64,000 nt of DNA from the NCBI RefSeq assembly GCF_033446685.1, contig NZ_JAWQLY010000006.1, positions 1-64,000 of the forward strand. Direction: 5' to 3'. Source of the DNA: Modicisalibacter sp033446685. Lineage in GTDB: Bacteria; Pseudomonadota; Gammaproteobacteria; Pseudomonadales; Halomonadaceae. The position numbers were made by a program, and so were the translations under genes. Shown here one piece after another: positions 7,981 to 16,658 of this stretch (position 1 is the first letter of the stretch; each line of letters begins with the position of its first letter). The notes beneath the pieces are model-generated. The model saw nothing but the letters and a program-made list of their open reading frames with translations. It was not told where the DNA came from and did no database searches.

Positions 7981-9581
7981 GGCGCTTCCTCCGCATGCGT
8001 CGTCAGCGCCAGAGACACCGGACGCGGTGCTATCGGAGCCGCCCCCGGCGGCACTGCATAGGCTGCCGCGTGAATGTCGTCGGCGCCTGCCACTGGTGCC
8101 TGGCTCTGCGAATCCCAGCCATAAACGACCAACTGATGCCGCTCCAAGGCGATGGTTTCACGTCGATCGAAGACCTGCCGGCTCGAAAACAGCGCGCTGT
8201 CGGCAACCCCGAAGAGTCGCGTCAGGGCGATGTCGAGATCGGTCAGACGGCAGCCGAACAGAAACAGATAAAGGCGCGACTCGATGAGGGTGGCCATGTC
8301 GCCTTGCCGCGTGAGCCGGCACTGAGCCAGCGCCTGGGACGCCGACAAGCCACCGGCCGGTCGCAGCACGACCAGTAGGCTCGACACCGCCTCGGCCGAA
8401 TCGCCCGCCAACCAATCCGCGATCTGCTCGATGAACGCCGCCGGCGACACCACACCGCTGGATGGCAGTGGGCGCAGCGACGCGGTCACCGCAGCGAAGT
8501 CGGGATCGATGCCACGCATGAATCGCTGCCCCTGAATGCCCTCGACACGGCTAAGGAAACGGGCGAACGACACACTGTTTCCCACCACCAGATTGACGCC
8601 GCTCAGGGCCATCAGACGCTCGTCGCGATAGCGCAAGCAAGGCATCATCTCTCGTACCACCAGCTTGATGGCATCGCCGCACTGCAGGCGCAACCCATGC
8701 ATCATGCCTGCCACCGCCTCAATCCGATCGGCGTGCTCCAGCGCCAGGATGATCGTTGCCGCCTGAGCGTCGGCCGCCTGGACGACCACCTCGTTGGGAT
8801 CGTCGAAGACCCGCCAGTGCTCGCCGGGCAGCGTGGCCTCTTCGAGTGCTGCACGTTGCACGTAATAGCGATGTTCATCGCCACCGCCAGCGGCCTCCTG
8901 TTCGACCGCGTGCAACAACTGCCAGCCGTCGCCCAGCTTCGAAAGACTCATGTCGTGACTGCCACAGGCACGCAAGTCACTGCGCCAGTGCATTACCAGA
9001 TAGCGTCCCGTCTCGCCCACCGGCTGTAGATGCGCCAGACCGTCGAGCACATCATTGTGCGGCTGCAGACGACCGCGCAACGACAAGCTTCGCGACCCGT
9101 GCACGAGCAGCACCAAGCAGGCCTCGCGTTTTCGACACCAGTGCTGCCAACGCCGCAGCCATGCTGCCAGGGCCGTTTCCGGTAGCGTCTCGAGCGCCGT
9201 TGCAGGTAGCTTGATCAGGACCAGCCGCGGGTCTTGCCGCCGGCGCCATCGACGTGCGCGATCGAGCTCATCGGGCAGGGCCTCGAGCGCAGCTCTTGGC
9301 GCCTTGTCACCTAGCGACCATAGCGTCATACGGCCCGGACCACGCTGGGGATCCTCCAGTCCTGGAGGCTGTCGTTCGTCTTCGCCGCCCATGACGATCC
9401 AGTCGGCGAGGGCGTCAGCCTCGAGGCCGACCAACAGACCTGCAGCAAGACGCCGCAGATGGGGTTCGCGGTCGGCGAGCACAATGTACTGCCCGGGACA
9501 CCGTAGTGCCGAAAGCTCCGCCCAAAGACCCTCGACGGCTAGCGAGAAATGCTGCCGTTGTGCCGTCGTTGGCTCGATCAT
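7977..9581 (-). CDS. bcsE: cyclic-di-GMP-binding cellulose regulator BcsE
   Basis: BcsE is a cytosolic regulator that binds c-di-GMP through its GIL domain and boosts BcsA activity together with BcsR, BcsQ and BcsF. The 534-residue protein has a degenerate ATPase-like N-terminal half and a GIL-type region around residues 260-400. CLRYRDERLMALSGVNLVV carries an RxxD motif (RYRD, residues 317-320) resembling the I-site. The ATG at 9581 has AGGCGGA upstream. It heads the minus-strand arm, divergent from bcsR, and overlaps bcsF by 4 bp. Confidence 0.88.
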   Translation of the reverse strand: MIEPTTAQRQHFSLAVEGLWAELSALRCPGQYIVLADREPHLRRLAAGLLVGLEADALADWIVMGGEDERQPPGLEDPQRGPGRMTLWSLGDKAPRAALEALPDELDRARRWRRRQDPRLVLIKLPATALETLPETALAAWLRRWQHWCRKREACLVLLVHGSRSLSLRGRLQPHNDVLDGLAHLQPVGETGRYLVMHWRSDLRACGSHDMSLSKLGDGWQLLHAVEQEAAGGGDEHRYYVQRAALEEATLPGEHWRVFDDPNEVVVQAADAQAATIILALEHADRIEAVAGMMHGLRLQCGDAIKLVVREMMPCLRYRDERLMALSGVNLVVGNSVSFARFLSRVEGIQGQRFMRGIDPDFAAVTASLRPLPSSGVVSPAAFIEQIADWLAGDSAEAVSSLLVVLRPAGGLSASQALAQCRLTRQGDMATLIESRLYLFLFGCRLTDLDIALTRLFGVADSALFSSRQVFDRRETIALERHQLVVYGWDSQSQAPVAGADDIHAAAYAVPPGAAPIAPRPVSLALTTHAEEAP

Positions 9582-9798
9582 TGCGTCCGCCTGGATTTTA
9601 TTGAGATAACATTTCGTGACCGAATAGTGACAAATAAGTATTTTTATGCAAGAAAAACTAGTATTTTCTACTCATTATACAATCGGAAGTACATCCACAA
9701 TAAGGAAGTTAGTCCAAGAGAAGTCCCAAAGGCAGCCCCCAAAACAGGCTCGCCTTCGACTGAAAGCCCTCAGCAATAGCGGACAAGGTATACTCATC
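9582..9798. promoter_or_regulatory. AT-rich divergent control region of the bcs locus
   Basis: These 217 bp separate bcsE (minus) from bcsR (plus) and must hold both promoters. The stretch 9600-9720 is clearly AT-rich against the GC-rich surroundings, with runs such as AAGTATTTTTATGCAAG and CTCATTATACAATCGG. TTATAC at 9675-9680 could be a -10 box for the plus arm, but I see no convincing -35 partner. No clear regulator site can be named from sequence alone. Confidence 0.6.
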
Positions 9799-10002
9799 AT
9801 GTCGCTTCAGGATCTCATCGCCCCGCGCCTGCCCCCAGCACAGTCCAAGCCAGACGATGATATTCGCGCCCTGGTAGACAACGCCGGGCTCGGCGATTTC
9901 CCTTACCGCAATATCCATCAGCAGGAACGCCTTGCCGCCGACCTCGAGCGCTGGCCGTTGTTGCGAGAACTCGCCGGTTCACCGGCGGAGACCACCGCTT
10001 GA
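9799..10002 (+). CDS. bcsR: cellulose synthase regulator BcsR
   Basis: BcsR is a short protein that forms a complex with BcsQ at the inner face of the cellulose synthase. I chose the ATG at 9799, giving 67 residues (MSLQDLIAPRLPPAQSKPDD...), close to the 62 of E. coli BcsR. The conserved core DDIRALVDNAGLGDFPYRNI is present. The frame is open back to 9646, but that leader (MQEKLVFSTHYTIG...) looks like translated promoter DNA. The ribosome site at 9799 is weak. The stop overlaps the bcsQ start by 4 bp. Confidence 0.85.
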   Translation: MSLQDLIAPRLPPAQSKPDDDIRALVDNAGLGDFPYRNIHQQERLAADLERWPLLRELAGSPAETTA

Positions 10003-10724
10003 GGGTAATGGCGCTGCAGGGGCTGCGCGGTGGCACGGGCACGACGTCACTACTCGCCGCCCTGGCCGAGTCGCTCACCCGGGCGGGGCACAATGTGCTG
10101 TGTATCGACCTCGATCCACGCAATCAGTTACGCCTGCATTTCAACCATCCCTGGCAGGACGATAGCGGTTGGGCAGTCGCCGAGAGAGCGGATGCAGCGT
10201 GGCATGAAATGGCCTTCAGTCTCGGCGATCGGCTGACATTTCTGCCCTACGGATGTGAGGAGGGTATCGCCGAACCCCTCGAGCCTGATTGGCGAGAGGT
10301 AGCTCATGTCTGGTCTCAACGCCTGGCCCAGTTGGACCCGCAACGCTATGACTGGATCCTGATCGACATTCCAAACCATTCGGCACTTCCTCGCCAGATG
10401 CGCAACCTGGCGTCACTCTGGCTGACGGTGGTCAATGCCGATGCTGCCTGCCATGCCCTGCTAGCGAAGCACCCGATCGGTGTCGACGAGTATCTGCTCA
10501 TCAACCGATTCTCACCGCGCAGCCTGTTGCAGAACGATCTACTGGCCGTCTGGCAGCGCCGGCACGCCGACTGGCTAGTGCCCTGTTCGATCCACCAGGA
10601 CGAGGCGATGTTCGAGGCGCTGGCCCACAAGCGCAGCGTGCTCGGTCATCGCAGCGACAGCCTGGCATCGCGCGATGTCCAGCGCCTGGCCGCCTGGCTG
10701 CAGACACGTGGAACGGCATCATGA
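9999..10724 (+). CDS. bcsQ: cellulose biosynthesis MinD/ParA-like ATPase BcsQ
   Basis: BcsQ is a SIMIBI ATPase needed for cellulose secretion and polar placement of the synthase, acting with BcsR. The 241-residue protein opens MRVMALQGLRGGTGTTS with a MinD-type Walker A region, has IDLDPRNQLRLHF at about residues 37-49 and ILIDIPNHS near 126. The start is a TTG at 9999 overlapping the bcsR stop (TTGA); this keeps the N-terminus in register with E. coli BcsQ. An ATG three codons on, at 10008, is the alternative. The stop overlaps the bcsA ATG. Confidence 0.93.
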   Translation: MRVMALQGLRGGTGTTSLLAALAESLTRAGHNVLCIDLDPRNQLRLHFNHPWQDDSGWAVAERADAAWHEMAFSLGDRLTFLPYGCEEGIAEPLEPDWREVAHVWSQRLAQLDPQRYDWILIDIPNHSALPRQMRNLASLWLTVVNADAACHALLAKHPIGVDEYLLINRFSPRSLLQNDLLAVWQRRHADWLVPCSIHQDEAMFEALAHKRSVLGHRSDSLASRDVQRLAAWLQTRGTAS

Positions 10725-13279
10725 CTTCGCTGCTTTTCAAGCCACACCTTTTGCAAGGCATGCGACGCCATTACCGCGACCTGCGCCACCGGCGGCGTGC
10801 CGGCCCCATCACCGCCCTCGTCTACTGTACGGTTTGGCTGCTGGGCTGGACGCTGCTGCGCCTCGAGAGACCGGCCTGGCAACGACTCTCACGGCGCCTT
10901 GCGCCAGTCTTTCACCGTCTTCGGAACCGCCGGCCAGGAATCGCCGATCCGTTGCGCTACCTGATCCAGGCGCTGTGGCTGATACTGTGGAAACCCCGGA
11001 GGCCGGGGCCGAGCGTCGGCGACCGGGACTCCGCGCCGCGCTGCGACAGGACATCCTCTCGATCCTCGTCGCCGCACCTGCCTGAATGGCGGCGACGCAT
11101 CGCCGATCTGGCAAGCCGGCTGGACGCTTCCTCAGGGACTGAACAAGTCGCCACCCGCACCACCTGGCCGCTATGGGCCATGGGCATGCTGGCCGGCCTG
11201 ATGATGACGCTGGTAATCACCCAGCCTTTCTCGCTGGGCGCTCAGGCGATCTTCGTGATGCTCCTGGCGGCTGTCGCCTTGTTGGTGCAGCGCTTGCCCG
11301 GACGCTTGGCGACACTGACCCTGATCGTGCTGTCGGTAACAGTGTCGTGCCGTTACCTGTGGTGGCGCTACACCTCGACACTCAACTGGAACGACCCGCT
11401 CGACGTCACCTGCGGCCTGCTGTTGCTCGGCGCGGAAACCTACACTTGGCTGGTCTTGTTGCTCGGCTATCTCCAGACTCTCTGGCCGCTTAATCGGCCG
11501 CCGGTCGCCCTGCCCGACGATACTACCCGATGGCCGCTCGTCGATCTGATGATCCCCACCTACGATGAGTCTCTGGATGTGGTCCGACCCACCGTGCTCG
11601 CCGCGCTGGGCATCGACTGGCCCCACGATAGACTGCGCATCCATCTACTCGACGATGGGCGCCGCCCAGCATTCCGAGAATTTGCCGATTCGGTGGGTAT
11701 CGGCTATATCACCCGCGACGAAAATCGTCACGCCAAGGCTGGTAACCTCAACCATGCCCTGACCGTTACCGACGCCGAGTTCGTGGCAATCTTCGATTGC
11801 GACCACGTCCCTCAGCGCTCGTTTCTACAGATGACGCTGGGCTGGTTTCTCAAGGACTCTCGACTGGGCCTGATCCAGACGCCGCACCACTTCTTCTCGC
11901 CCGATCCTTTCGAGCGCAACCTGGGCCGCTTTCGACGCATGCCCAACGAGAACACGCTGTTCTATGGTCTGGTACAGGACGGCAACGATCTATGGAATGC
12001 CAGCTTCTTCTGCGGATCGTGCGCCGTGCTGCGCCGCTCTGCGCTCGAAGCGATCGGCGGCTTCGCCGTGGATACCGTCACCGAGGACGCTCATACGTCG
12101 CTGCGTCTGCATCGTCATGGCTTCACTTCGGCCTACCTGCGCCTGCCCCAGGCAGCGGGCCTGGCCACCGAGAGCCTGTCGGCGCACATCGGCCAGCGTA
12201 TCCGCTGGGCGCGCGGCATGGCCCAGATCTTCCGCCTGGACAATCCACTCACAGGCCCCGGCCTGAATCTGGCCCAGCGGCTTTGCTACCTCAATGCCAT
12301 GCTGCATTTCCTGGCCGGCGTGCCTCGACTGATCTTCCTCACGGCACCACTGGCCTTTCTGCTGCTGCACGCCTACATCATTTATGCACCGGCGGTAGCC
12401 ATCCTGCTTTACGTGATCCCGCACATGCTGCACTCCGGCATTACCAACTCGCGCATCCAGGGCCGCTACCGACACAGTTTCTGGAGCGAGGTCTATGAGG
12501 CGGTACTCGCCTGGTACATCGCCCGTCCGACGACAGCGGCATTGCTCAATCCGCGCAAGGGCACGTTCAACGTCACCGCCAAGGGCGGCCTGATCGGCAA
12601 GAATTACTTCGATTGGACCATATCGCGTCCCTATCTGCTGCTTATCGCCCTAAACCTGGCCGGGGTTGTCGCAGCCGCCTGGCGTCTCTACGCGGGACCC
12701 TTCGACGAGGTGCCCACCGTGCTCGTCAGCCTGGCCTGGACGCTCTACAACCTGATCATCCTCGGCGGCGCCGTTGCCGTCGCCGCCGAGGCGCGTCAGG
12801 TACGTCGCCGCCATCGCGTCGAGGTGGCCCTGCCCGCAGCCATCGAACTCACCGACGGCCATGCCTACCCCTGCACCTTGCATGATTATGCCGAGGGGGG
12901 AGTCGGCCTGAGCATGCCCCGCGCCGGGCTGCTGGCCATCGACCAGAAGGTGTCGCTGCTGTTGCATCTCGGGACTCGCGAACAAGCCTTCGAGGCCCGC
13001 GTGACCAACGTCAACGGTGCTCGCGCCGGCCTCGAGCTGGCGGCTATGACGCTCCCTGAGCACATCGACTACATACAGGCCACCTTCGCCCGGGCCGACA
13101 CCTGGACGTTGTGGCGAGACAATTTTCCCGAAGACCGCCCCATGCAGAGTTTCGCCGACATCCTGGCTCTCGGGATGGAAGGCTACAGGCGCCTGTTGCT
13201 GCATGCCCCGAGGCGGCTGTACGCACCATTGGCCTGGTTGGGCTCTTTCGCTCCGCGCCGCGAAGCGCAGCGGGTCTGA
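10721..13279 (+). CDS. bcsA: cellulose synthase catalytic subunit BcsA
   Basis: BcsA polymerises UDP-glucose into beta-1,4-glucan and threads it across the inner membrane. The 852-residue protein has an N-terminal basic region, several membrane helices, then a family-2 glycosyltransferase domain: LMIPTYDES (about 277), LLDDGRR (about 309), FDCDHVP (about 358), TVTEDAHT (about 452) and QRIRWARG (about 491), i.e. the D,D,D,QxxRW set. More helices follow, then a PilZ domain with the c-di-GMP-binding RRRHR (about 694) and DYAEGGVGLSMP (about 721). It overlaps bcsQ by 4 bp and precedes bcsB by 32 bp. Direct c-di-GMP activation is expected from the intact PilZ motifs. Confidence 0.97.
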   Translation: MTSLLFKPHLLQGMRRHYRDLRHRRRAGPITALVYCTVWLLGWTLLRLERPAWQRLSRRLAPVFHRLRNRRPGIADPLRYLIQALWLILWKPRRPGPSVGDRDSAPRCDRTSSRSSSPHLPEWRRRIADLASRLDASSGTEQVATRTTWPLWAMGMLAGLMMTLVITQPFSLGAQAIFVMLLAAVALLVQRLPGRLATLTLIVLSVTVSCRYLWWRYTSTLNWNDPLDVTCGLLLLGAETYTWLVLLLGYLQTLWPLNRPPVALPDDTTRWPLVDLMIPTYDESLDVVRPTVLAALGIDWPHDRLRIHLLDDGRRPAFREFADSVGIGYITRDENRHAKAGNLNHALTVTDAEFVAIFDCDHVPQRSFLQMTLGWFLKDSRLGLIQTPHHFFSPDPFERNLGRFRRMPNENTLFYGLVQDGNDLWNASFFCGSCAVLRRSALEAIGGFAVDTVTEDAHTSLRLHRHGFTSAYLRLPQAAGLATESLSAHIGQRIRWARGMAQIFRLDNPLTGPGLNLAQRLCYLNAMLHFLAGVPRLIFLTAPLAFLLLHAYIIYAPAVAILLYVIPHMLHSGITNSRIQGRYRHSFWSEVYEAVLAWYIARPTTAALLNPRKGTFNVTAKGGLIGKNYFDWTISRPYLLLIALNLAGVVAAAWRLYAGPFDEVPTVLVSLAWTLYNLIILGGAVAVAAEARQVRRRHRVEVALPAAIELTDGHAYPCTLHDYAEGGVGLSMPRAGLLAIDQKVSLLLHLGTREQAFEARVTNVNGARAGLELAAMTLPEHIDYIQATFARADTWTLWRDNFPEDRPMQSFADILALGMEGYRRLLLHAPRRLYAPLAWLGSFAPRREAQRV

Positions 13280-13311
13280 GACTTCATCGACTTACAAGGG
13301 ATCATGCCTAG

Positions 13312-15549
13312 ATGAGCATACGCTGGCTCGTGCCGTTATCGCTGTTGATCATGCTGTTCGGCGGCGTCGCAGATAGTCTCGCGGCCACCGCCGAGACGAC
13401 ACCCGGCGACGCACCTCCGGTCGAACACCGTACCCTGCCGTTGACCCGGCTGGCCCAGGCGCCCATAGAACTGACCGGCCTGGTACCCTCGCAGCGCATC
13501 GACTTCGGGGTTCGCGACGACCGTCTGGTCACCCGCGCCTTGCTCGATCTGCATTACACGCCATCGCCGGCCCTGCTCGACGATGTCTCTCAGCTCAAGG
13601 TCTATCTCAACGACGAAGTGGTCGGTGTGGTCAGCCTCGAGCCGGATCGCGGCAAGCCACAGCATGCCGAAGTTTCGCTCGACCCGCGCCTGATTCGCGA
13701 CTACAACCGGCTCGAGCTGTCACTGATCGGCCATTACAAGGACATCTGCGAGAACCCGGTGCATACCAGCATCTGGCTCGACATCGGCAACGATAGCCAC
13801 CTCGAACTCACCGAACAGGCTCTGCCTCTGGCCAACTCGCTGGCACGTCTGCCCGGGCCGTTCTTCGACTCCCGCGACGACGATGTCCTCGACCTGCCGA
13901 TCGTGCTGCCCGAATCGCCCGACCTGGCAATGCAGCGTGCCGGTGGCATCGTCGCCTCGTGGTTCGGCAGCCTCGCCGACTGGCGTGGCCAGCATTTCCC
14001 GGTGACCTTCGACCAGCCGCCGCGCCAGCACGCCGTAGTACTGGCCACCAACGAAGCCCGGCCGGCCTTCCTCGCCAACTATCCGCCGGTCGACGGCCCG
14101 ACAGTCGAGATCATCAGCCACCCCGACACGCCCTACGTCAAGCTGCTGTTGGTCCTTGGCCGCGACAACGAAGACCTGCTCGAGGCGGCCCGCGCCCTGG
14201 CGCTGGGTGACGTGCTGCTGCACGGCCAGAGTGCACGTATCGAGGCGATCGATACGCTCGAGCCCCGCCGGCCTTACGATGCCCCGAAATGGGTGCCCAC
14301 CGACCGCCCGGTGTCCTTCGACGAGCTGGTCGAATATCCCGATCAGTTGCAGATCGAAGGCGGGAAACTGGACACGATCGACGTCAACCTGCGGGTTCCG
14401 CCCGACCTGTTCGTCTGGGAGAACGACCTGATCGATCTCGATCTCGGCTATCGCTATACCCCGCCAGCCACCGAAAAGGGCTCGCGACTCGACATCGCCA
14501 TAAACGGCGAATTCCTGCGTTCCTTCCCGCTCAGCCAGGAAGGCAGCGGTGATCCGAGCGGCCTCGAGGTACCGGTACTCCAGGACTGGCTCGGCGCAGG
14601 CGGAAAGATTGCCATCCCGGCGCTGCGGCTGGGCGCTGCCAATCGCTTGAGCTTCGACTTCAATTACGCCAATCGCGTCGGCGGCGCCGAACCCGACAAG
14701 TGCATCACCGTCACCCAGGTACCCAACCGCGCCGCCATCGACGAGGCCTCGACCCTCGATTTCTCCGGATACCCTCACTACCTGGCGATGCCGGCATTGC
14801 GCACCTTCGCCACCGCGGGCTTCCCGTTCAGCCGTCTCGCCGACCTGTCGCAGACGCTGGTGGTGATGCCGAGCTCACCGTCCGCTGAACAGCTCTCCTC
14901 GCTATTCGACACGCTCGGTCGAATCGGGGCCCAGACCGGCTACCCCGGCGTCGCCGTGAGTCTGACCGACGACTGGCAGCAGGTTCGCGAGGTCGATGCC
15001 GATATCCTCGCCTTCGGCTCGCTACCCGAATCGCTGAGCGAGCGCCCGCCGGTGATGGCCCTGGGGCCTGATGCACGCAGCCGTCTGCGCCTGGCAAGTC
15101 GCGACGCCGAGGTCGCGGCGCGACACGATCCGCTCGATGGCGCCCCGGTACCCGCCGACCGCTCGGTGACGATCAGCGCCCATGGGCCGCTTGCCGCCGT
15201 GCTCGAGATGCAGTCGCCGTTCTTCGATCAGCGCAGCGTGGTCGCCCTGCTCACCGCCGGGCCTGCCGATCAGCGCCTGCTCAACCGTACCCTGGCCAAG
15301 CCGTCGGCTCTCGACCAGATCAGCGGCTCGGTGGCAGTAATCCGCGACAGTGGCATCACCAGCAACACCGTCGGCGAGCGCTACTACGTGGGCCATCTGC
15401 CGTGGATGACCTGGCTGTGGTATCACCTCTCGCGCCACCCCTGGTTGATCGCCGCCATGGCCGGATTCGCGGTCCTGGTCGTCGCCTTCCTGCTGTGGCG
15501 CATCCTGCGCCGTCTCGGCGCGAAGCGGCTGAGCGACGACGAGGCGTGA
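13312..15549 (+). CDS. bcsB: cellulose synthase periplasmic subunit BcsB
   Basis: BcsB sits in the periplasm, is anchored next to BcsA by its C-terminal helix, and guides the growing glucan. This 745-residue protein starts with a signal peptide (MSIRWLVPLSLLIMLFGGVA, cleavage near SLAATAE). It contains paired carbohydrate-binding-like and flavodoxin-like halves (the HTSIWLDIGNDSHLEL and KCITVTQVPNRAAID regions are recognisable). It ends in one membrane helix (LIAAMAGFAVLVVAFLLW) followed by a basic tail. bcsZ begins 2 bp after its stop. Confidence 0.95.
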   Translation: MSIRWLVPLSLLIMLFGGVADSLAATAETTPGDAPPVEHRTLPLTRLAQAPIELTGLVPSQRIDFGVRDDRLVTRALLDLHYTPSPALLDDVSQLKVYLNDEVVGVVSLEPDRGKPQHAEVSLDPRLIRDYNRLELSLIGHYKDICENPVHTSIWLDIGNDSHLELTEQALPLANSLARLPGPFFDSRDDDVLDLPIVLPESPDLAMQRAGGIVASWFGSLADWRGQHFPVTFDQPPRQHAVVLATNEARPAFLANYPPVDGPTVEIISHPDTPYVKLLLVLGRDNEDLLEAARALALGDVLLHGQSARIEAIDTLEPRRPYDAPKWVPTDRPVSFDELVEYPDQLQIEGGKLDTIDVNLRVPPDLFVWENDLIDLDLGYRYTPPATEKGSRLDIAINGEFLRSFPLSQEGSGDPSGLEVPVLQDWLGAGGKIAIPALRLGAANRLSFDFNYANRVGGAEPDKCITVTQVPNRAAIDEASTLDFSGYPHYLAMPALRTFATAGFPFSRLADLSQTLVVMPSSPSAEQLSSLFDTLGRIGAQTGYPGVAVSLTDDWQQVREVDADILAFGSLPESLSERPPVMALGPDARSRLRLASRDAEVAARHDPLDGAPVPADRSVTISAHGPLAAVLEMQSPFFDQRSVVALLTAGPADQRLLNRTLAKPSALDQISGSVAVIRDSGITSNTVGERYYVGHLPWMTWLWYHLSRHPWLIAAMAGFAVLVVAFLLWRILRRLGAKRLSDDEA

Positions 15550-15551
15550 GC

Positions 15552-16658
15552 ATGTTGCGTGCCGGACTGATGCTGCTCCTGGCCGCGAGCTTCGTCGGCG
15601 TCGTCGGCGCCGAGGAAGCCCGCTGGCCGTCTTGGGCGCATTTCCGCAATACCCTGATCAGTGATGACGGGCGTGTCATCGATCACTCCGACTCGCGCCA
15701 TATCACCACCTCCGAGGGGCAGGGCTACGCGTTGTTCTTCGCCCTGGTCGCCGACGACCGCGACACCTTCCAGCAGCTGCTCGATTGGACCCAGAACAAT
15801 CTCGCCAAGGGCGACCTGGGCGCCAGCCTGCCCGCCTGGCTATGGGGGGGCGATGCAGACGAAGGCTGGGGCGTGCTGGACGCCAACAGTGCCGCCGATG
15901 CCGATTTGTGGCTTGCCTATACGCTGCTCGAGGCCGGGCGTCTGTGGCAGCGTCGCGACTATCGCGTGCTCGGCACCCGCCTGGCCGCGCGCATCATCGA
16001 CGAGGAAGTCGCCACCCTGCCCGGCTTCGGCCCGGTGCTATTGCCCGGACGCAGCGGATTCGCCGGCGACGGTCAGTGGCGGGTCAACCCCAGCTACCTG
16101 CCGCCGCAGCTGTTCGCCAGGCTCAGCGAGCTGGGCCCGCCCTGGCCTGAGCTCGCCGCCCGGGTACCGCGGCTACTGATCGGCACCGCCCCGCTCGGCC
16201 TGGCCCCGGACTGGGCCGCCTGGCAGGCTAACGAGGGCTGGCGGCCCGACCCCGAGCACGGCAGTCAGGGCGACTACGATGCGATCCGCGTCTACCTGTG
16301 GCTGGGCATGCTCGCCGACGAGGCCGCCGATCGCGAGGCGCTGCTCGCCCACTTCGCACCGATGCGTGAACTGATCGCCAAACTTGGCGCCCCCCCGGAA
16401 TACGTCGACACAAACAGCGGAGCGCACCAGGGGCTCGGCAACAGCGGGTTCTCTGCCGCGATGCTGCCCTTTCTCGCCGCCACGCCGGGCGGGGACGCTG
16501 CGCTTGCCGTCACCCAACGGCGCCGGCTCGCCGCCGCCCCACCGGCAGACGACGCCTATTACGCACAGATCCTGACGCTATTCGGGCGCGGCTGGGACGA
16601 GGGACGCTATCGATTCGCCGCCGATGGTCGGTTGCAACCGGCATGGAGGTCGCCATGA
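15552..16658 (+). CDS. bcsZ: periplasmic endo-beta-1,4-glucanase BcsZ (GH8)
   Basis: BcsZ is the glycoside hydrolase family 8 cellulase of cellulose operons; it trims glucan in the periplasm and is needed for full production. From the ATG at 15552 the product is 368 residues with a signal peptide (MLRAGLMLLLAASFVGVVGA). The catalytic acid lies in TTSEGQGYALFFAL (Glu55, the same number as in E. coli), and NSAADADLWLAY (about 112-123) holds the conserved Asp. The frame runs open back to 15402 inside bcsB; the start was set by the signal peptide and by position 2 bp after the bcsB stop. The stop overlaps the bcsC start. Confidence 0.95.
   Translation: MLRAGLMLLLAASFVGVVGAEEARWPSWAHFRNTLISDDGRVIDHSDSRHITTSEGQGYALFFALVADDRDTFQQLLDWTQNNLAKGDLGASLPAWLWGGDADEGWGVLDANSAADADLWLAYTLLEAGRLWQRRDYRVLGTRLAARIIDEEVATLPGFGPVLLPGRSGFAGDGQWRVNPSYLPPQLFARLSELGPPWPELAARVPRLLIGTAPLGLAPDWAAWQANEGWRPDPEHGSQGDYDAIRVYLWLGMLADEAADREALLAHFAPMRELIAKLGAPPEYVDTNSGAHQGLGNSGFSAAMLPFLAATPGGDAALAVTQRRRLAAAPPADDAYYAQILTLFGRGWDEGRYRFAADGRLQPAWRSP

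Noticed and set aside
7814..7996. A 60-codon frame as bcsF candidate
   Set aside because: It has no hydrophobic helix. The 57-codon frame at 7807-7980 has the right architecture and overlaps both neighbours by 4 bp.
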